Origin: Scatophagus argus
Lineage: Eukaryota > Chordata > Actinopteri > Scatophagidae
Direction of reading: 5' to 3'
DNA: 64,000 nucleotides
Assembly (NCBI RefSeq): GCF_020382885.2
Contig: NC_058496.1
Span: 2,575,001 to 2,639,000, forward strand
Each line of letters begins with the position of its first letter. The stretch's first letter is position 1. The notes under the pieces were generated by a model, which made no database searches, was not told the DNA's origin, and saw nothing but the letters and a program-made list of their open reading frames with translations. Below are positions 42,701 to 55,400 of this stretch, piece after piece. The position numbers and the translations under genes were made by a program.

Positions 42701-45700
42701 GAATTGATTTCAAAGGGAATGAAGCGAAGTGCTGATGGGAGTCTTCCATGGAGACCAGAAAAATCTACGTCACAGGGAAAAGGAGGTGAAAATTGCCAGT
42801 AAACCATCAGCAATCTGCAAACGCACCGCAGGAAGGATTCTGCAGCGCAGCTTCACATCGGCTGCACGTTCAGTGGCAGCACGCAGGACGAGATGTCTCG
42901 CTTGTGCCTGATTACCTCCGGCAGAAATCGACAATGTAAAGTTAACATAAGGTTTGCCATAAGGAGCCCCTGGCAGCCTCACGGTGAACATAAACCAGAG
43001 ACCTGCGCTCATGTGGGCAGATCCTCCTCTCAGTACATGTAGGTCAGAGTAAGAATAGAGTAGATATTATTCACAGCTGCAGTGAGCAAACACAAACCCC
43101 TCTGTCCTGCTCTCTGGAGCCACAGTTAGACATCCCATGGTGAGTCTTAATTAAATCTTTACTATACACACACTCCTCTCTCATCCTTCATCATCTGCCA
43201 TTTTGGCTGACGAGTCACTCAGTCTTGTGTGCAAGTTTATTAAAGGAGAAAGACGTTTGGAAGGGAGAGCCGGGCCTCTTGGTGGGCGTTGCTTTGCTTT
43301 GCGAGGCCTCCTGATGGTGTGAATTATTTGTGGCTGTGCATTGTCACTGTGATATTGTTATGTAACAGCTCAGAAGCAGAATGCAGTTACATTACCGAGC
43401 TTCTCGCTCATTTTCATCACAGTTGCACATGCTGATTGAGGTCAGCAGGAGGTTTTATAAAGCAGGCCTGTCACTGAGGTCCCGCTATTCAAGCCTGGAC
43501 AGACAACAAATCTTTTGTGCGCCAGTTAGGAAGAATCAGTGAGGTCCCTCTAAATATGGATATCTCTCGCTCTCCATCCCACAGCAGTACAATGCAAAGC
43601 AGTACTGACTTGCACTAATTGTAGGCCATGCATAATAGCTGTTACAGCCTCCATTTTCCATTCAGACATCTGATTGCTCGATAAAATAACTGAACTGTGG
43701 ACTGCCATCAGATTTTCTTTTGGAAAACACTTTGTTAAATGTAGTAAAAACGCGTGACACACACGGGATCCGACCTCCCATTTAATCCTGCGCAGTTTGC
43801 ATATCCACACATCAGATTACATGCGCAAAATCGGTTCTGACACGTAATGTATGTAATTATGCACTCCAGATGCACCTGTGCTCGCAGCTTCTCGGGGCTG
43901 TTTAAATGGGTCAGCTCTAGAAATATCCTGGCTGAGAGAAGAAGTCGTGAGTGCCCCTCCCCGTCTTCTCTCGGCCCCGAATAGAACAAGACCTTTGCCG
44001 GCAACACCGCTGAGTCCTTTATTTGTGACCTGCACAGTCATAGAAGTTGTGTTAGAACGATTACACAATGTGCATGACTCTCACGGGGGAAAAAAACCCA
44101 ATTTCTGCTGTTTTCTTGTGAATGGATGGCTTCCTTTGCCAGATAGTGATGCGCTCCGTCCAGCCTGCTGTCTTCCATCATACCAGAGTCAGTCCTTTAC
44201 ATGTGTGGGCTCACAAAGTGAAGCCTGAATGATGCCCAAAAAAGGGAAATGTAATTGTCCTTCAGAACAAAGATGATCCGATGCTAAACAACCTTAGATT
44301 TGTTCACAGGGAACAGTGCAGCCCGCCAGGCAGCTGGATGAGAGATGCAAGTGAGCAGCCAGAGCTTTAAAAGCCACGCTGACCTTTCATAACGTCTTGT
44401 CTTCTGTCTTCAATTTTGTTATTTTGTCTGCAATGTAAACTTTTAAAGGGAAAATAAATCGATCCATTTGGTGATTGAAATTGAGCTCAGTGTATTTCCA
44501 CCTCCAAAATATTTAAATGGTCATTTTCTAGGTGAGTGACGGAGAGCAAAATCATTTTAATATATTTGTTTCTGCTGAAGATGCAGGCACCGATTGGTAC
44601 AAAAACACAGTAATTCTCTCTTTACTGGGGATGCATGACACAACTGGACTCTCTCAGCTGCAGCTGCTCCATTCAACCTCGCAGTCCTAATGAAAGCCCA
44701 GAAGATATTGGAACATAATACGTGTGTTTCTCCTCACACACCATGAATTAGGTCATTATCACGGGAAGAAAAGAGGAGGCTAAACCATGGTGAGTGGCAT
44801 TCAGGGAGCCATTTGCTCATATGTGCCAGATTAGTTTTGTTTAATAGGATTATGCACACATTGCTGTTTGTGTTTTCTGTGTGATTATGACTCAGAGTGG
44901 TGTAATTAAAATGTGCATGTCAGAAGAGAAATACGAGACCTCACTGAAGTTGTCAACACATTAGAAAGTCCGGTGAGTTTCTCTGTTGTCTCTCCAGCAT
45001 CAGCAACATGATAATCCACACCGACATTCATAATCGGCTGGCGTTAACAGTAGACAGCAATCTACTCACGCTGAGAGAATTTGTTTTGTGGATGCAAACG
45101 TTTCAGACCATCCTGTGATTATTTTGGGTTGAATATCATATACACACTTGCAAGTTCAAAGGCAGAACTCGCTCTTTCACCTTGTTCGTGTATAATTTCT
45201 ATAACAACTGTTTCAAATCACTGAAAGTATCTCAGCTCTTGCTCTGTTAATGACTTTTACTTTGCTTCGCTGTGCTCTTCATCTGTTTACCCGATCGTGT
45301 TTGTTTTTGTGATTTGTTTTAAAAATCATTCTCTCTTAATTTGGCGGTGTCTCTGCTGTTTCCTGCTGTGGCCTCATTTCCACCATTCTTGAAAACTTGA
45401 ATTGAGTTTTATCCTAATTTTGTTTTATTATTCCCCATCTCGTTTCTGATCAGTCATACAGAGCCGTAAAAGACCGGTGCTAAATGAATTATATAACCTG
45501 GTTAATCTGGGAGCTGAGACTGCAAGCCCACACCACCTTGTGGTCACATTAGCACGGCTGCTGGTACAACACTGTTCAGTTTGCAACATGCAATTTATCC
45601 ATTTTATTATGTTTTATCGCAAACAAATGACAATAACAAATGAGCACAATAAGCTCAGCAGTATTTGAGTAAACAACATCTTCAAACGCCTCTCAGACTT

Positions 45701-48264
45701 TCATGTATGTTTATTTTACAGGACGAGCCGCATGGAGCCATTTGGTTTTTTTCTCTTCGTTTCTTAACCTTTTAAAACAATTTCCGGCCTCTTCGGTTGT
45801 TTAGCAGAACGCCGCAACGCTGGACTGAGAAACTTCATCCGACTTTCCATCAGCATGAGGGCTGAGGAGATGACCGACTTCTCATTTTTCAGTGAGCTGT
45901 TCCTTTAAGAACATCTCGAACTCAGTCAGCACATAAAACCGCCATCGTTGGTCATAGACTTTATTAGACATGTGCATGTTTTTATAACATACTCATTTTC
46001 ACATAATATAGTTAGCTACATTGCATATAACATCAAATATTGTTTTTTATTACATTTACTTCAATAATCCACCATGATTTACACTATGCAGTATCGTATT
46101 TTTCTGAATAACAAAAAAAAACCTCAGCTTTTTGATTCTTGCACTTACATTTATGGTGTACGTTTTTATATCTGGCAGGCATCAACCGACAATCAGTTGC
46201 ACTCAAATTTGTAAATCTTTTCCACAATGATTATACAATGCATTTAGAAAACAATCAAACTAGCAAAGAAAAGAATGAAATAATACATTCACAGTCAAAT
46301 CTATCCACCATAAATAACGTAAGAAAAACATCTGTGGATATAAAAACATAAATACACAAAACTACCTGTCACAGCTCATTCTGTCAGCTTCAAGGGGAGC
46401 CATCGCAAATGTCTGGACATGGCAAAGAAGCATCTGAGCGACAGATTTTTCAAAGTCAACCATCCATGCAGATTGTGACGGCTCATTTTCATAAATTACA
46501 CACTCAGCGCAACAAGGCCGCTCTCTTGCTGACTCTCCAGGCCATACAGCCTGTCGTGTGCTGACACCGAGCCACTGTAAAGTCTAAAAATGAAGCCCTA
46601 CAAGGCCCACATAGTCCTGCCTCATAGAACTAATGAAGCATGTACAGAGTAACTGAAACAAAGAAACGCAAAAATGATCCAATTTAGAGACACACGTAAT
46701 ATCAACAAGCACAAGTAGCAGCAGCAGGGGGTAGAGGTGACAGTCTGCATCACTCAGAGCTCTGTACAACACATCTATTTGGTTTGACCAGTTACAGAAC
46801 ATTCACACATTTATGCACCATTGAGCACAAGGGGTCACTGTGGCTACACAAATAGACTGATAAAACACAGGCAGCACGGAGAATCTGCAGGGGAACCAGA
46901 GCTCCTTTATACGTTTGGCTATTGGGTCTTCTCTAAAAAGCGTGATATTGCCATACTGAGTGGACATTCGAATGGAAAGCACTCCCTGTGGAAGACGTTT
47001 TGTCAGTGCTCGGAAACAATCGTTCTTCAGTGAACAGCTTGGATTTTCAGAGTAGGGACCGAAGACAGGGCTGTCAGTGCAAAAGACGGGCGGCAGGATG
47101 TGCTAAATCTGCAGCGGACTCGACATTCGCTTCGTTGTTGTGGGGCCTCTTCTCACAGACCGTGAACCCGGTGAGAAGCCAGAGGCAGAAACTCGAGGTT
47201 GGACGGACTTGAGTGCAAAACCCTGACATAATCCACTGACTTACTGTGCATCCACTCAATTGGTAGCTGGTTTACGGTTGCTTTTTACATTACATTGCTT
47301 TGAAATCAAGGGAGCGAGAAATAAAACTACTGTCTGTGTAAATAATCAGATTTTCCACTAACTGTACCTGCACAGTTGCCAACCCTGCCTATGCTGCATC
47401 CTTCTGTACCACACCTATCACAGACACAGCAGCACCCCAGGATCAGACCACTGAGCTGTTGCTCTGTCAAGTGGCAGATGAATAAACCTGAAAATATAGA
47501 CTTTGCTGTGTTCAAGTATGATTTTGCAGTATAGTCTGTGTGCAAATACATCTGAGATAATAAATAAACACATTCTACCATTTTAAAATGCATGCTTCTC
47601 CTTCGTTATTGGTAAACAGCCACAATAAAACTACAATGGAAGACCCTCGCCCACACACAAGTGTCACAATCAACTGGACATCCCTGAGACAGCTCCATTT
47701 GATCTGACCTTCTTGTCTGTGTAAGGCATGCTGTCGAGGTGGGGAGCTTTCGGGCTTTTTGTGCAACATAAAACAGGAAGAAAAGTGGCAGCAACAACAT
47801 TGTCACAACATCTACGAGGTTACGCTACTAACTAATTCAGCTACAGGTGACAACACGGTTACAAGCGCCAATGTCAGGGGTTGGAAAATGCAACCATTGC
47901 CTCCTGTTGACATGCAGCTAAGACATCACCATGAGCGGTCAACGGCTTGAACAGATCGACCACAAGCTAAACACTGGATATCCTATGTGTGCGTAGCTGC
48001 GCTGAGTTAGGGACCGTACAAAAATTATTGGTGGGGGTCATAAAAGGGAGAGGGTACAGGAAGGTCGTCTAACTCTTTCTTCTTTTTCTTATTCCATATT
48101 TCTATTTTGTTTCATATTTTGTATTTGTGAGGTTAATAAAATAAAAACAGATCAAACAGTTAAATTAAATTTCAAAAGCGGTGCCATGGAGGTGCTTTTT
48201 TGGGATGAAAATATTGCAGTCCTTCAGCACAGTGCTATCGCTTCTTCCATGTTGTGTCTCTAAG

Positions 48265-48445
48265 TTTATTTAACAGCTCTTTCTTCAAAAATAGATGTAT
48301 ATATATATATATATATTCACCATCCTGTTAAAATGAAATATTTGAACAATTCTATCATTTTGAGATACTGAATAACTGAAAGGAAGACCCTGTTTGCTGC
48401 ACTCCTCTGCACCTCAATAATTTTCATACAGTCCCTTGATTTATT
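48265..48445 (-). terminator. Candidate syn1 poly(A) signals
   Basis: Two minus-strand AATAAA hexamers, 48445-48440 and 48270-48265, lie 0.4-0.6 kb after the syn1 stop. Which is used cannot be told from sequence; further hexamers lie downstream in AT-rich DNA. Confidence 0.35.
48297..48317. repeat. (TA)n microsatellite
   Basis: About ten TA units, in the probable syn1 3'UTR region. Confidence 0.85.
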
Positions 48446-48856
48446 TGTTTGGTCGGCAAACCAACCAGGAACATAAAGATCACAATGACTTTACATACAA
48501 ACAAGTGGGAGCTTGTTTCTTATTTCTGTGTGTGTGTTCATGCATATACAGGCTTCTGCGTAGTGTTGTTCTGTAGGACACAATGACCAGATGACTGACT
48601 TGAGGCGAGGCAAGGAATGTTTCAGACATCAGTGCCTAAATTTACTGTGTGTACTGTCTACTTCTTGTCAGCTTTAAAAGATTTTAACTATTTAGGCAGT
48701 GGGTGTCAAGTGTGTGTACATTTTCACATCAGGATCGAAGCACATGAATCGGAGACGGCATCCTGTTGGTCCTTGTTCATTGGGGAGAATCTGTCCTTCA
48801 GTTTGCCTGTCCGTCTTTCTGTCAGTAGGAGGAGGGGAGGGGGGGCTTATGCCGTC

Positions 48857-48992
48857 TCAGTCAGAGAAGAGACTGGCAAAGGATTTGCGTAGATTGCGTA
48901 TGGTTTCAGCCTTCACCTCGTCCTGGCTAAGGCTGGCTCGTGGCGCTGGGGTTTCTGGAATGTTGAAGGTATTGGTAAGAGACTGGGACTTG
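48857..48992 (-). CDS. syn1: syn1 exon 13 (domain E)
   Basis: Residues 616-660: [20 protein letters not shown] then [18 protein letters not shown] and FASLFSD, stop TGA 48859-48857. Domain E is diagnostic of a-type synapsins and supports vesicle clustering. Confidence 0.96.
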
Positions 48993-51900
48993 CTATAAAG
49001 AGAGGAAAATGGCAATAGAGGAGAGGAAGAAGCTATTAAAGTCATGCAGCAAACCCATGGAATGAAAAGACTGGAGCACGGCAAGACAGACAGAGAGGGA
49101 CAGAGAGACAGAGACGGAGAGACGGGATAAAAGCGCATTCCTCCTCTACAGCCATTCAGTATTACCTTATCATTTCAAGGTAGCTTTGACATGATATGAA
49201 TAGTGAATGACTCTTCTGGATGCAGAGTTGATGCTCGTTTTATCGGGGATTGATGGCGAGAGTTTTATGTCTCTTTTTCAAAAAAGTCATCCTAATGGAC
49301 ACAATGTCAGAGAAGGGCTATGGAAAACCATCAGGATACACCGACGACTGAGACAGAAGTAGTCATGCAGATTCTCTGGCTGCGACTCGGAGCAGCTCGT
49401 CCATTAACCAGAAGGTCGCTGGTTTCGATCGCCAGCTCTTGTTGCATGTCGAAGTGTCCTTGGACAAGAACCCCTGATTCCTCCTGATGGTGTGAGTGCA
49501 TGTGAATGGCTGAAATATCGTATGGTGGTTTGGACAGAAAGTGTTATATTGGTCCAACCTCTGCCATCACTGTGTGAAAGTTTGAGTTTTATCTTTGATT
49601 TTAGAGCCAATACTCGATGTTTGGGCTGTTGAAGTGAGGCCATGTTGACCTGTCACACACATTCCAGTGTATCGGTGTCAGCATATCTGTTGTCGACATG
49701 TGGATATGGAAAAGGTGCTTATGACACTATTTAGGAATAATGTCATAAAACGCACACACACACACACATACACATACACACACGTAAACACATATCAGGA
49801 ATGTCTCGATGCTGTAATTGTTTTTACTGCCTAACGTTGGAGTGCAACACAACGCTGACGATGCACAGGGTAATTAGCTCCATCAGTAGTTGTTTACGTT
49901 TGTGTCCATGTTTGCGACAGAGAGAAACCTGATCCTGGAACGTGCTGTGCCAGATGTGACAGATTCGTTATGAATCAGCTAACGCTTGCTGTTGTTTTAA
50001 TGTGTCACAGTGACTCCCGACGAACTGAAATGTCATGTTTTGTGGAGCGACTGCTGAAGGACTGAAAATGTAAGAATCAAATCATGCACATTCAGGTGGA
50101 TGACTGAACAGACTTCCTGTGTGGCATGCATATCTCAGTGCAGGCAAACAGTAAGAGAGGATCTTCTGATCAGGTCAGCTGTCAGATTCACTGATCCCAA
50201 ATCATTCATCATGTACAGGTACTTACTTTAGTTGTGGAGAGCCGCCCACAGTCGGGTTGTCCTGACTGGGCTTCTGTGGGGGCTGAGGCTTCTGCTGCAG
50301 CGGGGGTCGTCCTCCGGGGCCCCCCTGGCCTTGAGCAGCAGGTCGGGGCTGCTGGGTGGTGGGTGCTCCAGGACGACCTTGCTGGCCAGGACCCTTCTGT
50401 TGCTGTGTCCCTCCCTGTGACTGCTGCCTTGGGGGCTGGGCAGGCCTCTGCTGCTGGGGTTGGCCCGCTGTGGGTTTCTGGCCGGGGCCTCCAGCAGACG
50501 CTTTCTGCTGCTGGGAGACAGACTGCTGCCTCTGAGCTTGAGGTGAACCTCCCTGGCTTCGCTGAGGAGAGCCCTGACCAGAAGCAGGTCTCTGGCCTTG
50601 TGGAGCTCCCTGACCTGGTGGCCGTGGCTGGGCTGCGGGGCCTTGGTTAGCCTTGGCCGGCACACTGGGTTCAGCAGGGCTGGCAGCAGTTTGCTGGGCC
50701 TGTGCAGGAGGTTGGCCTTGAGGCTGTGGGCGTTGCTGAGATGGGGGACTTTGCTGAGGACCACCTACAGAACAAACGTCGCATTCACATCCGATACTTT
50801 CATTATACCCTTGGATAAAAAGCAAAATAATTTCTAAAGAAAAACAAATGATGTCATTGAACTTTTCTGTGACTGTGGAGAGGTTCCTACCCTGAGGCGA
50901 GGGGCGCTGTTGAGCCTGGGGTACTCTGGGCTGTGAGACAGGCTGAGGTGACGCTGCTTTCTACAAAGCACAGAACACACACTGCTGGTAGTGACACAAC
51001 ATGTAATCTGATTGTACATCTGTTCTTTCATAGCTTCATATCATTTTAAACAAAAAAGTGAAGTAGAAAGGTAAAAGAGATCACTGTAAAGGTGTCAAGT
51101 GTCGGCGGTTTGAGCACCTGTGCTGGATGTGCTGCACGGACTGTGGAAGAGCTGGACGTGTGTGGAACAGTCTGGTTCATCTTAGAAACCACCAGTTCTG
51201 CAATCTGAACGCGATCCTCGTCCTGCTGGTCCCCAATCAGCGGCATCGAACAGTCGTCAACCTTAAAATAATAAGCAAGATGATGGATTTAATGGATTCT
51301 CCCTCTGATCACTGATAAATAATTCCCTCGGCATCCTCGTCCTGCCTCTTAGTACCTCTATAATGTAGTCCTTGCCATCTTTACCATGTAGAGCCTCCAC
51401 AGCACAGATATCCAACCCTCCGAAGATGTCAGCACAAGAGTCCACCCACATTCTGTACCTGCCATAGTGCGTTAAACAGAGCCATAATCGTACACTGAGA
51501 CATGACAGGATTTGCTATCTCTCATCTCGTCTTATGAGCTCTTACTTGTCTGACATGGCCACCTGCTCGAGCATGGATGAGCCAGTGTTGGTTTTCCAGT
51601 TCCCAGAAATTGATGTTCTCCTGTTAATTTAATTTAGAAATAATTTTTATTTGTCATAATACTCCACACCGTGGTGGCTTTTTGTTTGGTCTGAAACTGA
51701 AGAAGAATCCCAATTTCACTCACATGTAAGCTTTGTAATTGTCTCCAATCTTCTGGATGCGGACGTCGTACTTTGCATCGATGAAGGGCTCAGATGTGGC
51801 GTAGGTCTTGGTCAGCGCCACAACACTGGCGATGTCTTGAAAATCATATTGATTGTCCACTTTCACCTGGTGCAGAAAAGCTCAAAGTATAAACACGTTG

Positions 51901-52363
51901 GCATATTTCGCCCCCAGAAATAAAGTATTAGCATTAAAACACACAGCGGTACCTTTCCCATTCCTGAGTGAGCATGGCCCATCTTTACCACGACAGGGAA
52001 GCGAGGGGAGGTGATCTGTAACAACAGAATTATCACATATTCACATAAATGAACTTTGCCATATGACTCAAACACCAGTAAATCAGACGGAAGCGACAAA
52101 CGGCACCTCTCTTCTATTTCTGTGGGAAATTCTGATTCATATGGAAGACAGCCGAGTTCAGTCAGCCTGTGACTGCAGGGGAGGAGACGACTGCTCAGTT
52201 TAACTGTACTGACACTGACTTGGCACACGAATAATTACAGAAAAACCTCTACCTGGACAGAACAGGACAAGACACAGACCAGGAAAGTGGACTGGTCTCA
52301 GCTGCTGCACGAGATGGAATATTGACATGGAAGTGAATTATCCTGAAAGGTGACCCGTGCAGA

Positions 52364-52416
<53 letters not shown>

Positions 52417-55400
52417 CTCTTTAAGGGTTGCCTAGCACTAAGACATGCCCATCACCACAAGTGGGAAGGGGGAGGAGACAGTAGAGGAGAACAGATGGCA
52501 AAGAACTCACCATTTCCTTGTGGTTTGGGTAGTAAACCTGTTCAATCAGTGGGAACTCCTCTGGGCCCAGTTGCTTGTAGAGTCTAGACATCTGAGCAAA
52601 CTGAAATGGACGCAAATGATCATGATGGAGCTTTTATAATCAGAAATCAGAGTTTTATACGACTAAAGTGGCTGTATTCAGTGTGCAGTATGGTTTCAAT
52701 TTAATTTGTTAATGCAGATTTCAACATGATAAATTTTAGATCAATTTCATGTCCATACTGGAGAAAAAAGAAAAACCTCAAATCTAAGCTGCTGTGCAGA
52801 GGTCACTTACAGGAGCTCGTGATTTTGGTTTAAAGTAGGTGTCTCGTGTCAAATATGTTGTCAAAAAGACGTTTGATAATGACTGAACTGTTCCTTTAAT
52901 GTTATCAAGTGCAGAGTAAGTTGGACTCTGGTGACTGTTCGTGTTCCTTTATACCCTAATTCAGCAAGGTTAGCCTCATAATCCAATCGATTTTTAAGGA
53001 CCAAAATGGATTTCAGACTCTTTGAGACCTTTTAGGAGCCGTAGACAAGGCGGAATTAAATCATACTTACCACCCATGGTTTGTCACAGAAATTGTAGAC
53101 AGAGTGCAAAGAGTTAACACTTGGCAGTCCAGCATACTGCAGTCCAATCACCATGTTGCGGTGGTCTCCATTCTTGTCCATGCTGAATGCATGCTGTCTG
53201 ATCAGCACAAAGTCTGGCTTAAAGGACCTGGGATGGAGGACATTAGCAGATTATTGAACCCGCACTGCAAGACAAACCGAGCGGTCACGAGGCTACATTC
53301 AACATAAGCCCCAGTTTGCAGCAGCACTGTGGGCTATCAAGCTTTCTTAAAGGTGCAGTTTGAAACATTTAGTGGCATCTAGTGGTGTGTTTGCAAACTG
53401 CAACCAAACTCAACACCCCTCACATCAGTGTTTTGTTTGTCCGTTCGGGGAGACTGCAGAAACCAACACGTTCTGGTCGAATACAGCAGCTTGGCACAGC
53501 AACTCTTCATGCTCTTCTTCTTTAGTGTCACAAACATTTCACATATTATGACCTTTGTACGGTCCAGTCACAGTGTACTTTACTTGGTCCGTTTTGGGTG
53601 GGGGGGGACGGACATTCTTTTAGTTAAAATTAGGATGTTAACTGGTATGTCATACGTCTCATACATATGACTCAAACCCTGGTCTTCCACAGAAAAGCCC
53701 GCAGCCACCTCCTGACTCTCCTGACTTTTCTTGCTCGTTATACTCTTATGTCAGAACAGGCACCTTCCGGATTGACGCTCGAGGGCAGCGTCCTACTGTG
53801 AAGTGAAGGGACACTGAGCAAGCTGCCATATTTGACACGCCGGGAGTGAGAGCAGGCTGGTGGAAACACGGAGCTGCGACATGGCCGACTCTCTGAAAGA
53901 GGAATCCTACACGTTGGACCTTTAAGTAGAAATATTTTTGACTACTTACTTAGTAACCTTATGTCCATTCCTGATCGCATCAAGGCTCACATTGTAGGTG
54001 CCTGTGGAATTGGCCACCAGGTTGATTTCAGAGAACTCTGCCTGAAAGGAAAATATGACTGTCAGTCCCAAACAAACACCATTCAAAGCAGAGAGCAGGA
54101 GGGCACTGAGTGGACACACACTCTACATGCACAGGGTACAATTACAAGACTTTATCAGATATGAGTTGTTCCTGTTACGAGCCCACATGGGAAATAATGG
54201 AAACGCAAGTGCAACATGAATTAAGGGGGACAGAAATAGCCAGAGAGGCCAGGCCTCAGGCAGAGGGCCTCCTCAGAGCGGATTACAGCCTAAATATTCA
54301 AATAAATGTACTTATGAGGCTGTGCAAAGTCACCAAAACGATTACAGATCAGCTGTTCGACCACACAAACAACTGATTTATCTTGTGACGGGTTTTTGAA
54401 GGCATCTGTCAAACAAAGTGTGTTTCTCCTGAGCAGAAGTCAACAGAGTGAATGGATGTGATGAGTACCACAGTCCCCTCTGCTGCCAGTACTCACCCAC
54501 TTGGACTCAGTATGTGAACACAGTATTAGCTCTCGTTGAAGTGGATGAGTTATGTGTCATTTATTGAAAAACCATAAATGATCTCATGTCAGCATGGAGC
54601 TCGCTGTCCATCACCTAAAAGTGGACAAACCAGTAAGAGACCAACAAAATGTCTCAAATGACTTACACCATGACACGCATTAAAACTAAACTAATGCCAA
54701 AATGAGGACAAATGGCACACAGTGTGGACAAAGGATCATTTATGGTTTTAGAGAGAAGAATGGTCTGCAATAAATCCTGTAATACTGGTTTAAACAGACC
54801 AGAGGCAGCCTTACCCATCACAAAACCTGCAATTTTTGCTAACAGGTCCCGAGAGTCCATTTTATTTAGGTCTCGTGGTGTGGTTTTATTTTATTAATGT
54901 TTTAATTATTTAGGATACTGCTGTCACGTTCCAGTTGTCTGAATGTTCTTAAGACCTGAAAGCTTGCTGCTCCATGAAAGGTGCACTGGCATTACTGTGC
55001 TATTGTATCAGACGCTTAAAAAGGTCTTAGAATGACAACGATGTCGGGTATCGTGATGATGTCTCACCCAACAGAGGCGGTTGGCGTGACGGCCCTACGT
55101 GGTGCGCAGTGGAGATGAGCACTGACAGATTAAAGCACAGACACCCACCTGTTCTACCTTGATGTCAAATTCACCGTGGACCTTCCTCCCTCTGAAGACC
55201 TTCACCCTGCGAGTGAAATGAGGATTTCAATCCAGTTGTTGTTCACATCCACACACAAAAACATGAATTTCATGTTGCAGATCTCTCCTATTAAACTGAC
55301 AGCTGACATTTCCTCCAGAACATGCTCGCAGCTGTGAGGATGCTCGACCTGATGAAGATGTGGTGTCAGATACATCAGATATAAGCTGACATCAGTGGAG

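Larger units (their letters stand above)
36751..48200. other. Long spacer between ajm1 and syn1
   Basis: About 11.4 kb. Holds a (GT)n tract (37976-38033), the GC-rich candidate ajm1 leader (39.15-39.85 kb), an AAAG tract near 39380-39400 and AT-rich sequence at 45.9-46.4 kb. No frame shows family resemblance or exon-like splice flanks. Some blocks (for example 44700-44960) look like candidate regulatory sequence. Confidence 0.55.
48993..50226. other. syn1 intron 12 contents
   Basis: Largest syn1 intron (1.23 kb). Contains a SINE-like copy (49370-49565) and a (CA)n tract (49752-49783). Confidence 0.65.

Noticed and set aside
48008-48180. gggaccgtacaaaaattatt segment as a transposon end
   Set aside because: It reminds me of a fish repeat, but no partner end or clear boundary could be found by eye.
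45900-48200. Possible extra gene in the AT-rich sequence downstream of syn1
   Set aside because: Frames are short and of random composition, with no conserved motif or paired splice signals; more likely syn1 3'UTR or spacer.
50228-50764. Second long minus-strand frame (178 residues) and a plus-strand frame of 138 residues over syn1 exon 12
   Set aside because: They overlap the Pro/Gln-rich synapsin exon; its biased codons (CAG, CCC, GGC) suppress stops in other frames. No family resemblance and no splice support.
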